Below are positions 9,789 to 18,180 of a DNA stretch of 64,000 nt, in pieces (positions within the stretch are counted from its first letter, which is position 1; the number at the start of each line of letters is the position of its first letter). The stretch lies in NCBI GenBank assembly GCA_963848355.1, contig CAWKDG010000002.1, forward strand, positions 1-64,000. The letters are read 5' to 3'. The notes beneath the pieces are model-generated. The model was not told where the DNA came from. It saw nothing but the letters and a program-made list of their open reading frames with translations, and searched no databases. Made by a program: the position numbers and the translations under genes. Source of the stretch: CAWKDG01 sp963848355 (GTDB taxonomy: Bacteria > Actinomycetota > Acidimicrobiia > Acidimicrobiales > UBA8190).

Positions 9789-10556
9789 TTACGTCTTGGC
9801 GCTCTCCCCCACCAGGCACACAAAGTCCGCGGACGGATCGAGGCCCAACTCCTCGCGGAGCAAGCGCCGGTAGCGCTCGACCTCACGCACAGCCTCAGAC
9901 TGGTTGTGCTCGGCCATATGAGCCCGTACAAGAGCCGTGCGTGCGCTCTCCCGCAGGGGATCGCCACGGACTGCGGCGCACGCAGCAGCGACGGCGTCAA
10001 CATGACGGCCCCTATTGGTGAACGCTAGAGAAAGAGCTTCGAGGGCATGGAGGCGAAGCTGTCGCCAATCTTCGGCTTCGAGGATCACCCAGTCGTCATA
10101 CCAGTCAGGCAAGAGATCCATGGAAAGCATGAGAATGCTTGCGACCTCAACATCCGAGGCACGCACATTGCCATCGACGATCCGGTGGGCAATAGCTCGA
10201 TTTTCGACGAGATCGACCGTCACCTCTTGAGCGAGTCCCAGCGAGTCCTGCCGCGACTCGACCACGTGGCAGCCGACGCCCTGGAGGCGGGACAACGCCG
10301 ACCGCAACGAGGCGTGCGCTCGGGAATCGTCAGAGTCCGGCCACAAGGTCCCTGCCACCACGGTCCGCCGAGAGGGGCGGTGACGAAGGGCCAGAAACGC
10401 AATCAGGCGTTCGGATCCTCGTGCCAGAGAGATCCCACCATCACTCACCGAGAGAGTGAATCTCTCAAGAAGGGTGAGCCGCAACTGCGCCCCATCACCG
10501 GCGTCCGAAGACCTGATTCCTCGTGACGTCCGAACTGCCGATAAAACTGGCGGCAT
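9789..10556 (-). CDS. SARP/BTAD-type transcriptional regulator
   Basis: The N-terminal part (LRLTLLERFTLSVSDGG through AHASLRSALSRLQ) matches the OmpR-like winged-helix DNA-binding domain of SARP regulators. The C-terminal part (DDWVILEAEDWRQLRLHALEAL, then tetratricopeptide-like helices ending EVERYRRLLREELGLDPS) is a bacterial transcriptional activation domain. SARPs bind direct repeats near promoters and activate adjacent clusters. The start is uncertain: ATG 10556 is used here, GTG 10628 gives a longer form, and TTG 10484 would start exactly at the conserved domain. It is the first gene of the series leading to the RHS gene, which is its likely target. Confidence 0.8.
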   Translation of the reverse strand: MPPVLSAVRTSRGIRSSDAGDGAQLRLTLLERFTLSVSDGGISLARGSERLIAFLALRHRPSRRTVVAGTLWPDSDDSRAHASLRSALSRLQGVGCHVVESRQDSLGLAQEVTVDLVENRAIAHRIVDGNVRASDVEVASILMLSMDLLPDWYDDWVILEAEDWRQLRLHALEALSLAFTNRGRHVDAVAAACAAVRGDPLRESARTALVRAHMAEHNQSEAVREVERYRRLLREELGLDPSADFVCLVGESAKT

Positions 10557-10628
10557 TAACGAAGAATGACAATGATCGAGTCCACTCACACCCACCCATC
10601 TCGCCGATTTCACCATGTCTGCCCCCAC

Positions 10629-11377
10629 TGTCCTTCACGCCGACCGACCCTCTGAAAGGCACCACACCAACGGGCAAATACACGTTTGGGACGCAAGAAG
10701 ACCAGCCCTCCACTTTGCCCCCAGCGTGACGACCACTACTTAGAACTTCCGCGCACGAGAAGTTTGCGCCAACGTCATCCTTTGGTCAAGCGGCGCCAAA
10801 TCCAGCGACCCTCGACTCCAGCAGCGACAAGCACGGCGAACCGTTGCGTTGGGTGAGCAAGCGGCTATGTTCGTTAAGGTTACTCAGGACGAAGCCACTT
10901 ACGCCTAGCCGTTCGTGAGAGCTCGACTACCCGTGATCAAGCTCGTTGCCTCCTGCAATGGTGTCTGGAACTTGTTCACGATGATTTGACTCCCTCGTCA
11001 CAAAGAATTCAGCTGGGGAATAGACCTACCCCGCGGCTAAGGTCAATCGCGATCTCAAGGTCCGCACCATGATTGACCGCTCGACATTCACTTTGACAGT
11101 TGTCCACCTTTTTCGTCTTACGATGGATACGACTTTCATAAACGCGCACCCCTCGCGGCCGCCGAAGATACAGAGGTAGAAACTCTTCATTTGGCGTTGC
11201 CAATTATTGCTACGCCAAATTGTTCATGCCTCCTTCATCATCCGCGAGACGACGGCATCGATGCCCAAGTAGACCTTCTAGCCAAGTAGAATTCCCTTGG
11301 ACTCCTACGACATGATCAACTAACGTACTTTTCGCCAGTTGCTGTCCCCAATCCTCGTCTGCAATAAAGGAGTTCTG
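10629..11377. other. Low-GC intergenic region upstream of the MNIO cassette
   Basis: About 750 bases, visibly richer in A/T than the rest of the window. A 64-codon minus-strand frame (11009-11203) has no family match and no ribosome binding site. The region must hold the promoter of the peptide-MNIO operon and the promoter of the SARP-like gene, which are divergent, but I could not pin down either. Confidence 0.4.
11366..11372 (+). promoter_or_regulatory. Ribosome binding site fixing the peptide start
   Basis: AAAGGAG lies five bases before ATG 11378. It selects this start over the upstream ATG or GTG in the same frame, which lacks such a site. The peptide is therefore 71 residues. Confidence 0.6.
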
Positions 11378-11593
11378 ATGGGACGTGTAGAAGCCAGGGT
11401 AACTCCTCGTGAGGGAAACGCCCAAACACTTGTCGTGTCGAGAGACGCACGCCTTGAAGAAGTTTTCGTTCCTTCCGTGGTGGAGATATTGCGGGGGATT
11501 CACCCCGGAGGATGTGACACCTGCACCTCGGGAATCGATCGCATAACTGCCATCCAGTTCGCCGAGCTAATCACCGTCGACCTCGACGTATGA
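11378..11593 (+). CDS. Putative RiPP precursor peptide with CxxC core (71 aa)
   Basis: A 71-residue peptide starts at ATG 11378 after a strong AAAGGAG. The N-terminal half is charged and leader-like. About residue 48 comes HPGGCDTCTSG, with the only two cysteines (C-D-T-C), then a short acidic tail ending TVDLDV. It lies 15 bases before the MNIO gene. MNIO enzymes modify Cys or other residues of such peptides (methanobactin, TglA, bufferins), so the CDTC segment is the likely modified core. I do not recognise the peptide as a described family. The assignment rests on size, cysteines and operon position, all inference from context. Confidence 0.65.
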   Translation: MGRVEARVTPREGNAQTLVVSRDARLEEVFVPSVVEILRGIHPGGCDTCTSGIDRITAIQFAELITVDLDV

Positions 11594-11608
11594 TTTGGCC
11601 TTTGGTCA

Positions 11609-12487
11609 ATGACGATTCAGGTCGGCCTGGTATATAACAACGCCTTAGCCAAAGCAGTTCCGCGAAATGGGTCGAATATGTTCGACGTTGCGAGCATTGT
11701 CCCGGAGACGCTTTGGCACGAATCCTCTGAAACCCGTCAACGCTACCGATGGGTCAGCGGAGCGTTGCAACAACTCGACAGCGCGCTAGGCGCTCTCCCA
11801 AATGTGTTTCACGGCATCGGACTATCACTTGGAAGTGGCCTACCCCTTGACCTGAAACACCTCGATCAGATCATGGATGCCAGGGATCGTCTCAATCCGA
11901 TCTGGTATAGCGAGCATCTTGCGGCCTTTCGGATTGAGGATCGCGACGGCAAGCAACATCGAGCGGGAATCGGGCTGCCGGTACCATTTGACTACTCCAC
12001 GCTCCGGTTAATGGTACCAAAAGTTGCGAGGGTCGTCTCACGATTAGGAATGCCGGTCCTATTAGAAAATAGTGCCATCTATGTCGACATTCCTCATGGC
12101 GAGGTGACTGAAGCCGGGTTCCTAAATCGTCTGTCGGCTGAAGCTGGGTCGGCGATATTACTCGACCTCCACAATCTTCTCGTAAACGAAGTCAATCTCG
12201 GATGGTGTTGTGAAGACTTCCTGGCCGAGTTGGATTTAAGTCGAGTCATTGAGATTCATGTTGCCGGTGGAGAGATGCTCGGTCGTTGGTACACAGACGC
12301 ACACAGCGGGTCTTGTCCCGATCGTGTCTGGAGTATGCTTGAATCGGTCATACCAAACGCTCCGGCGCTCCGTTTGATAACGCTGGAAGTCCACCAATCA
12401 CGTTATGAGCAATTGGGCATGGAAGGTCTTCAAGCGGAACTCTCCCGAATTCGAGTTGCTATTTCGGGAGGCTCCAATTTCTCTTAA
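11609..12487 (+). CDS. MNIO (DUF692) multinuclear non-heme iron oxidase, RiPP-modifying
   Basis: 292 residues with the full motif set of the DUF692/MNIO TIM-barrel family (MbnB, TglH, BufB). The motifs are HGIGLSLGS (H68), YSEHL (E102, H103), LLENS (E153), ILLDLHNLLVN (D186, H188, N189), EIHVAG (H217), TDAHS (D230, H232) and LEVH (E260). These residues bind two or three iron ions, which oxidise peptide Cys or nearby residues using O2. It sits between the twin-Cys peptide and an overlapping partner gene, the standard layout for MNIO RiPPs. Codon use and GC are lower than in the chromosome to the right, consistent with transfer. Cytoplasmic. The product cannot be predicted from sequence. Confidence 0.88.
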   Translation: MTIQVGLVYNNALAKAVPRNGSNMFDVASIVPETLWHESSETRQRYRWVSGALQQLDSALGALPNVFHGIGLSLGSGLPLDLKHLDQIMDARDRLNPIWYSEHLAAFRIEDRDGKQHRAGIGLPVPFDYSTLRLMVPKVARVVSRLGMPVLLENSAIYVDIPHGEVTEAGFLNRLSAEAGSAILLDLHNLLVNEVNLGWCCEDFLAELDLSRVIEIHVAGGEMLGRWYTDAHSGSCPDRVWSMLESVIPNAPALRLITLEVHQSRYEQLGMEGLQAELSRIRVAISGGSNFS

Positions 12488-12893
12488 TGGTTTTTACTGT
12501 GCCCTCGCTGCACTGGTTAGGGACCCTGAGCTCGTTCGGTCGTGTCGCACCGGCAAGCGAGAATGGCTCAGCGAGTTCCCGCTCTCGAGCCTGGAGCATG
12601 CACGAGTTGTCGAAATGGCAGAGCTCGGTGGGATGACGGTCTTGTGCTCCCTTTACCGCGCAAACCGTCTAGCAAGCTTGGTCCGCTCTGTTCCCAACGT
12701 GATCCAGGCCCTCGGAAGCCGATTGGACAACATCGTACTGGAGTTTTGGTCGGTCAAGCCTCAAGTCGACATGCAATTCCGGACAGAAGCAGAGGCTTTT
12801 TGTGACTTTCTGAGGCCCCGATTCTCAAATGATCATTCGGTCCTTGAAGCTCTAGCCACGGCAGAGGCACAGTTGGCTCAAGATTTTGGATAA
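12405..12893 (+). CDS. MNIO partner protein, TglI/MbnC/BufC-like role (162 aa)
   Basis: The ATG frame overlaps the end of the MNIO gene by 83 bases, implying coupled translation. A TTG at 12456 is an alternative start. The helical sequence contains FYCALAALVRDPELVRS, then LYRANRLASLVRSVPNVIQALGS, which recalls the short-helix arrangement (YRxNR, then PxVxxLxG) of MNIO partner proteins. Those partners bind the leader peptide and present it to the oxidase. It ends LEALATAEAQL. The similarity is weak by eye, and the role is inferred mainly from position as third gene of the cassette. A 6-bp-stem hairpin follows 37 bases after the stop. Confidence 0.6.
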   Translation: MSNWAWKVFKRNSPEFELLFREAPISLNGFYCALAALVRDPELVRSCRTGKREWLSEFPLSSLEHARVVEMAELGGMTVLCSLYRANRLASLVRSVPNVIQALGSRLDNIVLEFWSVKPQVDMQFRTEAEAFCDFLRPRFSNDHSVLEALATAEAQLAQDFG

Positions 12894-12929
12894 CCGCAAG
12901 CCCTTTGCCGCGATAAGTTCGGGCTGAAG

Positions 12930-12946
12930 GGCACCTGAAGGGTGCC
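12930..12946 (+). terminator. Possible terminator hairpin after the MNIO operon
   Basis: GGCACC-TGAAG-GGTGCC forms a 6-bp perfect stem with a five-base loop, 37 bases after the partner gene stop. There is no T-run, so termination is only suggested. Confidence 0.3.
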
Positions 12947-13020
12947 ACCCGAGGGTCGGCTCTCTACCAGGCACTTCTTCCTCCCCTGCGTCCCTCTCGT
13001 CGCACCGCGACAATGACCCC

Positions 13021-14086
13021 ATGGCCTTTCGTCTCGCCGCTATCGGTCTTCGACAGATCCTTCGCCTGCTCTTGCTCAGGTGTCGCTCTTCCCGGGCCAA
13101 AGACCTCGAGCTGTTGGTCTTGCGCCAAGAGCTCGACGTGCTCCACCGTCAGGTGCCCCGGCCACGGTTCCGACCCGAGGAGCGATGGGTGCTCACCGTT
13201 CTCCAGCGTCTGCGACCAGTCCGAGAACGTCTGTCGTCCCTCGTCACGCCCGACACGATCCGCCGCTGGCATCGTGAGCTGGTCCGGGCCAAGTGGCGCT
13301 ACCGCCATCGGGTCGTGTCGCGAGGGCGGATCCCCGACCACGTGCGGCTTCTCGTCTGGCGTCTGGCCAGCGAGAACCCGACCTGGGGCTACTGCCGCCT
13401 CCGAGGAGAGCTCAAGAAGGTCGGCGCCGAGATCTCGACGACGAGCATCCGACGAATCCTGGCCGAGAAGCGTCGACCCCCGTCAAACCGCGAAACCTGG
13501 CGTCAGTTCATGCGAACCCAGGCCTCGTCGATCATCGCCTGTGACCTCTTCACCGTCGAGTCCATTCGCTTGAAGACCCTCCACGTCCTCTTCTTCATCG
13601 ACCTGCACACGAGGAAGGTCCTCATCGGCGGGGTGACCGACGGCGCCGCCAACGCCGCTTGGTGCGCCCAAATCGCCCGAAACCTGACCGAGGCGCGAGA
13701 AGGCCACGATGGACCGATCCGCTACCTGGTTCATGACCGGGACAAGCGATTCTGCCCAATCTTCGACGAGGTATTCCGGGCCGAGGGGATCGAGATCCTG
13801 CGCACACCGTGGCGGGCACCGAAGGCCAACGCCTATGCCGAACGGTTCATCCGGACGGTCCGCACCGAGTGCCTCGATCGGGTGCTCTTCCTGGGCGAAC
13901 GGCATCTCCGATCAGTGTTGGAGACGTACGTCGAGCACTACAACCGCGAGCGACCCCATCGCGGGCTCGACCTTGTTGCACCCGGAGGGAGCGAAAGACG
14001 TCTCGCCGCTCACCATCGACGACTCGATCAGACGCCGGGACCTCTTGGGTGGCCTGATTCACGAGTACTACCGAAGAGCGGCGTAG
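13021..14086 (+). CDS. DDE (rve) integrase-core transposase, IS3/IS481-like, one-base frameshift
   Basis: The N-terminal helical region is HTH-like (DLELLVLRQELDVLHRQ, TPDTIRRWHRELV). The rve catalytic core follows, with likely acidic residues in IIACDLFTVES and LVHDRDKRF and the Glu region NAYAERFIRTVRTECLDR. It ends HYNRERPHRGLDL. After this, the annotated frame runs into unrelated sequence to 14187. Removing one G at 13984-13985 restores APEGAKDVSPL and a natural end EYYRRAA at 14086. The element is thus frameshifted or carries a sequence error. No clear terminal inverted repeats were found. It lies at the right end of the island beside tRNA-Gly, and could have replaced the original integrase. 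Confidence 0.85.
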
Positions 14087-14355
14087 ACCGCTGCGATCGG
14101 GGCACCCGCCAGCCTCGATCAAGCCATCGGAGATCCTCGAAATGGGGATCGGTCGCGTCCCGGGAAGGTTCGGCTTGCTCGGAGTGATCCGGAGTCGCTC
14201 CTTTGCACGACCATAGGAACGATGTTCGGCCGGACTCAGGACACCGATTCTGCAAGTGGCACCCTACAGGTGCAAATGTGGTACGCCACGGTTCCAGAAG
14301 CGCCTCGAGGGGCCGATTTCGGCCCCTCGCACGCGCCGCTACCTGGACTTTCTCT

Positions 14356-14406
14356 TGGAGCGGACGACGGGATTCGAACCCGCGACCCTCACCTTGGCAA
14401 GGTGAT
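14356..14406 (-). repeat. Right attachment-site copy inside tRNA-Gly
   Basis: Exact 51-base match to 15-65. It comprises the 3' half of the intact tRNA-Gly from the CCA end through the anticodon stem. The orientation is direct with respect to the left copy, as expected for attL/attR. Confidence 0.85.
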
Positions 14407-14431
14407 GCTCTACCAACTGAGCCACGTCCGC
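14356..14431 (-). tRNA. tRNA-Gly (GCC)
   Basis: The minus strand reads acceptor GCGGACG, D-arm GCTCAGTTGGTAGAGC, anticodon arm TCACC-TTGCCAA-GGTGA (anticodon GCC), T-arm GCGGG-TTCGAAT-CCCGT, acceptor CGTCCGC, then T and an encoded CCA. All stems pair. Its 3' half has served as the integration site of the island to the left. Confidence 0.95.
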
Positions 14432-14510
14432 CTGTTCTGCGTTCATTGTAGCAACGTCCGCGATCGGGTCTGGGGGCCACCGGTCACTGTTGGCGCACCA
14501 GGGACCAGCG

Positions 14511-15950
14511 TCAGGCCCAGTGCCCGCCGCTGCGCACCGCCGCCTTCAGGAGATCACCGTGGGCATCGGACAGGTGATGGGCAACGCGGTCCACCTCTGG
14601 AACGAGGCCTCGGCACCCGAGAACACCGGCGTACAACGTGCCTGTGTAGCTGATGACTGTGATGTTGAGCCCGACCCCATCGGCCAGCGGGCCCACGGGG
14701 TAGAGAGCGACCAAGCGCGCCCCGGCGCACCAGAGCGGCACGTCGGGCCCGGGGATGTTCGAGACGAGAACGTTGAAGAGGGCCGGGACGTGGTCGAAGA
14801 GACGCAGGTTCCCCGCCAGTCGGGCCAGACGTGAGGAGAGCGCCGGCACGGCCAGCTGCGCCCACTCCCGCAGGAGGTCCTCCGACAACACCCGCGCCTG
14901 CTCCTTGGCCAACCGGGTCCCCGAGGAGATCACCCGGAGACGCTCGACCGGGTCCGCCACCGAAGTCGCCAGCGACACCAGCATGGCGTGAACCTTGTTG
15001 CCGAGGACACCGGCGTCAGCCGGTGAACGTGTCGACATCGGGACAAGGGCCACGAGGGGATCGTCGAGGACATCACCACGCTCGGCCAGCACTCGACGCA
15101 AGGCGCCGCCGACGCATGCCAGCACCACGTCGTTCACCGTCCCTCCGAAGGCGTGCCTGATCGTCTGCACCTCGTCGAGCGGTGCCTGCAGAAAGGCGAA
15201 GCGCCGGTGCGCCGAGATCGCTCCATTGAGCGACGTCCGCGGGGCACTGAATGGAGCGGGGGGTGGATCGATTCCGTCTTCCTCCCGCAGTCGTCGGTTG
15301 CGCTCGGCCAGACTGTGCACGGCGCCCACGGTGCGGCGTAGAGCCGACACCGCCCGCTCGGGTTGACGAGTCAGTGACGAGAGGGCTCCGGTGATCAAGT
15401 CCCGTTCACTGGGGAGATCGTCCGGCTGCCACGGTTGCGCCGGAGGGGGGACGAGACGCGGCTCCGGACCCAGATCGAAGAAGGCGGCGAGGATCTCCGC
15501 TCCTGATGCTCCGTCGATGGTGGCGTGATGGAGCTTGGTGACGACGGCGAAGTGACCGGACTCGAGTCCTTCGACGACATACATTTCCCACAGGGGCCGG
15601 TCGAGATCAAGAGGGCGTCCGGCCACTTCGCCGACGAACGCCGACAGCTCGTTCGGGCCCCCCGGAGCCGGCACACTGGCTCGTCGCACGTGGAAGTCGA
15701 GGTCGAAGTCGGGGTCCTCGACCCACACCGGGTGATGGAGCCCGAAGGGCACGCTCACGACACGCCGACGCAACGGTGGTACCAGGTGCAGCCGTTCGCC
15801 GACCAGCCGTCGGACACGATCGAAGGGCAGCTCCGTCTCGTCCTCCGTCGGAACCGGGGTTTCGAACACCATCACGGCAGAGACGTTCAACCTCATGGTG
15901 GGCGTCTCCATGGCCAGGAAGCTGGCGTCGAGACCGCTGAGACGCTCCAT
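14511..15950 (-). CDS. Wax ester synthase/diacylglycerol acyltransferase (WS/DGAT)
   Basis: 479 residues, the usual length. It has the N-terminal MERLSGLDASFLAMET typical of actinobacterial WS/DGATs and the catalytic HHxxxDG motif (KLHHATIDGASG, about residues 139-147). The C-terminal SNIPGPDVPLWCAGARLVALYPVGP is the second conserved block. It transfers acyl-CoA to diacylglycerol or fatty alcohols, making storage triacylglycerol or wax esters at the membrane or lipid-body surface. It begins 30 bases from the dut stop on the same strand, so it may be co-transcribed with dut. First clear chromosomal gene to the right of the island. Confidence 0.93.
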   Translation of the reverse strand: MERLSGLDASFLAMETPTMRLNVSAVMVFETPVPTEDETELPFDRVRRLVGERLHLVPPLRRRVVSVPFGLHHPVWVEDPDFDLDFHVRRASVPAPGGPNELSAFVGEVAGRPLDLDRPLWEMYVVEGLESGHFAVVTKLHHATIDGASGAEILAAFFDLGPEPRLVPPPAQPWQPDDLPSERDLITGALSSLTRQPERAVSALRRTVGAVHSLAERNRRLREEDGIDPPPAPFSAPRTSLNGAISAHRRFAFLQAPLDEVQTIRHAFGGTVNDVVLACVGGALRRVLAERGDVLDDPLVALVPMSTRSPADAGVLGNKVHAMLVSLATSVADPVERLRVISSGTRLAKEQARVLSEDLLREWAQLAVPALSSRLARLAGNLRLFDHVPALFNVLVSNIPGPDVPLWCAGARLVALYPVGPLADGVGLNITVISYTGTLYAGVLGCRGLVPEVDRVAHHLSDAHGDLLKAAVRSGGHWA

Positions 15951-15980
15951 CGTCGTGTGGTTCCGCCGCGACGCCGGTGC

Positions 15981-16424
15981 CTACCGGCCCGTGTGGCCGA
16001 AGCCACCGAGCCCCCGGGAGCTCTGGGGGAGCTGGCCCTGGTCGGTCTCGGAGAACTTGGCTTCCTCGATGGCTTGGATGACGAGCTGGGCGATGCGGTC
16101 TCCCCTTTTGACCTCGTAGGGCACCGATGGATCGGTGTTGACGAGCAGGACGCGGAGCTCGTCACGGTAACCGGCGTCGATGAGGCCAGGGGTGTTCAGA
16201 CACGTGACGCCGTGGCGCAGGGCGAGGCCACTGCGGGGGAGGACGAAGCCGGCATACCCCGGCGGAAGGGCCACGGCGACGCCGGTGGGAACCAGGGCCC
16301 GGCCTCCGCCGGAGGCGAGGACCGCGTCCTCGCGCGCGTAGAGATCGGCCCCGGCATCACCCTGGTGTGCGTAGGAGGGGACGGGCAGGTCGGGATCGAG
16401 CCGGACGAGCGGAACCTCGAGCAC
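15981..16424 (-). CDS. dut: dUTP diphosphatase
   Basis: 147 residues with the five trimeric dUTPase motifs: DAGADLYA, PRSGLALRHG, NTPGLIDAGYRDEL (catalytic Asp), RGDRIAQLVI, and the C-terminal Gly-rich arm SSRGLGGFGHTGR that closes over the active site. It hydrolyses dUTP to dUMP and pyrophosphate, keeping uracil out of DNA and supplying dTMP synthesis. The start is GTG at 16424. It is divergent from orn, with 77 bases between the starts, which must hold both promoters. Confidence 0.97.
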   Translation of the reverse strand: MLEVPLVRLDPDLPVPSYAHQGDAGADLYAREDAVLASGGGRALVPTGVAVALPPGYAGFVLPRSGLALRHGVTCLNTPGLIDAGYRDELRVLLVNTDPSVPYEVKRGDRIAQLVIQAIEEAKFSETDQGQLPQSSRGLGGFGHTGR

Positions 16425-16501
16425 GGACGCAAACCTACCGCGGTCGAGACACCCCGCATCGGGGCCCCGGACCGGGGCCGGGCACCCGTTAGCATCGCTT
16501 C

Positions 16502-17077
16502 GTGCTCGTCTGGATGGACCTCGAGATGACCGGCCTCGACCCGGCGCGCCACACCATCGTCGAGATCGCCACCCTGGTCACCGACGACAACCTGGCCCTG
16601 GTGGCCGAGGGTCCCGATCTGGTCGTCCATGCCTCGGAACCGCAGCTGGCGGCCATGGACGACTTTGTCCGCGAGATGCACACGAGATCGGGTCTGTTGG
16701 AGGCGATGGCGGGCTCCACCCTCACCCTGGCCGACGCCGGCCGCCAGACCATGGACTTCCTCCGGGAGCACGTGCCCGAGAAGCGATCGGTACCGCTGTG
16801 CGGCAACTCGATCGGGACCGATCGCCGCTTCTTGGCCGCCCAGCTCCCCGAGATCGAGGAATGGCTGCATTACCGCTCGGTGGACGTCTCCACCGTGAAG
16901 GAGCTCTGTCGGCGGTGGTACCCCGAGGCATTGGCCGAGGCGCCGGCCAAGGGAACGACGCACCGGGCCCTGGAGGACATCCGGGAATCGTTGGCCGAAC
17001 TGGCCTACTACCGCAGCGCCATCTTCGTCACCGGCGCCGATTCGTCGGCCCGTCCGATTCCCGGCAAGATCGGGTGA
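16502..17077 (+). CDS. orn: Oligoribonuclease
   Basis: 191 residues from a GTG start. The DEDDh exonuclease motifs are MDLEMTGLD (Asp, Glu), NSIGTDRRFL (Asp), and THRALEDIRES (His, Asp). It degrades 2-5 nt RNAs, including pGpG from cyclic-di-GMP breakdown; the window also encodes a GGDEF-EAL protein at 59397. Length and motifs are standard for actinobacterial Orn. The aldo/keto reductase follows 27 bases later on the same strand. Confidence 0.97.
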   Translation: MLVWMDLEMTGLDPARHTIVEIATLVTDDNLALVAEGPDLVVHASEPQLAAMDDFVREMHTRSGLLEAMAGSTLTLADAGRQTMDFLREHVPEKRSVPLCGNSIGTDRRFLAAQLPEIEEWLHYRSVDVSTVKELCRRWYPEALAEAPAKGTTHRALEDIRESLAELAYYRSAIFVTGADSSARPIPGKIG

Positions 17078-17104
17078 CATCCGATCCCTGAACGAAGGAC
17101 GGCC

Positions 17105-18157
17105 ATGAAACTCCGGACACTGGGTCGCACCGGCATGCACGTCTCCCCGCTCTGCCTGGGGGCGATGATGTTCGGAGCGTGGGGGAACACGGACCACGAC
17201 GACTGCGTGCGCATCATTCACGCCGCTCTCGATGCCGGTATCAACTTCGTCGACACCGCCGATGTCTACTCCGCCGGTGAATCCGAGGAGATCGTGGCCA
17301 AGGCCCTCACCGGAGGTCGGCGCGACAACGTGGTGCTGGCCACCAAGTTCCACGCGCCGATGGGGGCCGACGCCAACATGGCGGGCAACTCGCGCCGGTG
17401 GATCGCCCGCGAGGTGGAGTCCAGCCTGCGCCGCCTGAAGACGGAGTGGATCGACCTCTACCAGGTCCATCGCCCCGATCCGACGTGCGACATCGACGAT
17501 ACCCTGGGGGCACTTTCCGACCTCGTCCATGAAGGAAAGGTCAGGGCCATCGGGTCCTCCACGTTCTCGGGCGACCTCATCGTCGAGGCGCAGTGGGTGG
17601 CCGAGCGGCGCCACCGGGAGCGCTTCGTCTGCGAGCAGCCCCCCTATTCGATCCTGGCCCGGGGCATCGAGACGGAGGTCCTACCCACCTGTCAGCGTTA
17701 CGGGATGGGCACGATCGTCTGGAGTCCCCTGAACGGCGGGTGGCTCACCGGTCGCTACCGCAAGGACGCACCTCTGCCCGAGGGGGGACGCGCCAGTCGG
17801 ATGCCGTCACGCTACGACCCGAAGCGCCCCCAGGTCATGGCCAAGCTCGAGGCCATCGAGGCTCTCGTGCCCGTGGCCGAGGACGCCGGCGTCCCCCTCA
17901 GCCATCTGGCCCTGGCCTTCGTCTTGACCCACCCGGCCGTGACCTCCGCCATCATCGGACCCCGGACGATGGAGCAGATGGTCGATACCCTCGGGTCCGT
18001 CGACGTCGCCCTGTCCGACGTCACCCTCGACCGCATCGACGCCGTCGTCGCGCCCGGCGTCACGCTCGATCCCGAAGACGCCGGGTGGACACCGCCGTCG
18101 CTGTCGGACGTCTGGCGACGCCGGCGCCCCGAGGCCACGCGCCGCTCGGGTAGCTGA
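17105..18157 (+). CDS. Aldo/keto reductase
   Basis: 350 residues. AKR barrel motifs are FVDTADVYSAGESEE (catalytic Asp and Tyr), VLATKFHAPMG (Lys) and YQVHRPDP (His), completing the catalytic tetrad. The NADPH-binding end has SAIIGPRTMEQMVDTLG. It resembles the general-stress YhdN/Tas-like group of NADPH-dependent carbonyl reductases. Substrate unknown. It starts at ATG 17105 after a weak GGAC region and probably forms a unit with orn. Confidence 0.92.
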   Translation: MKLRTLGRTGMHVSPLCLGAMMFGAWGNTDHDDCVRIIHAALDAGINFVDTADVYSAGESEEIVAKALTGGRRDNVVLATKFHAPMGADANMAGNSRRWIAREVESSLRRLKTEWIDLYQVHRPDPTCDIDDTLGALSDLVHEGKVRAIGSSTFSGDLIVEAQWVAERRHRERFVCEQPPYSILARGIETEVLPTCQRYGMGTIVWSPLNGGWLTGRYRKDAPLPEGGRASRMPSRYDPKRPQVMAKLEAIEALVPVAEDAGVPLSHLALAFVLTHPAVTSAIIGPRTMEQMVDTLGSVDVALSDVTLDRIDAVVAPGVTLDPEDAGWTPPSLSDVWRRRRPEATRRSGS

Positions 18158-18180
18158 TCGGCGTCGCCTCGGCGGACCCC

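Larger units (their letters stand above)
15..14406. mobile_element. tRNA-Gly-associated genomic island, apparently without its integrase
   Basis: The region is bounded by an exact 51-bp direct repeat. The right copy is the 3' half of an intact minus-strand tRNA-Gly, and the left copy is a displaced 3' tRNA end. This is the usual scar of site-specific integration into a tRNA 3' end. Cargo differs from the flanking chromosome: an RHS giant, a SARP-like regulator, an MNIO RiPP cassette of clearly lower GC, and a DDE transposase. No tyrosine or serine recombinase was seen between the repeats; only an excisionase-like HTH fragment sits next to the left repeat. The island is therefore probably immobile, or its integrase was lost. 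The repeat may continue left of base 1, which cannot be seen. Confidence 0.7.

Noticed and set aside
11009..11203. 64-codon minus-strand frame near the MNIO cassette
   Set aside because: No ribosome binding site, family or context; left out as chance.
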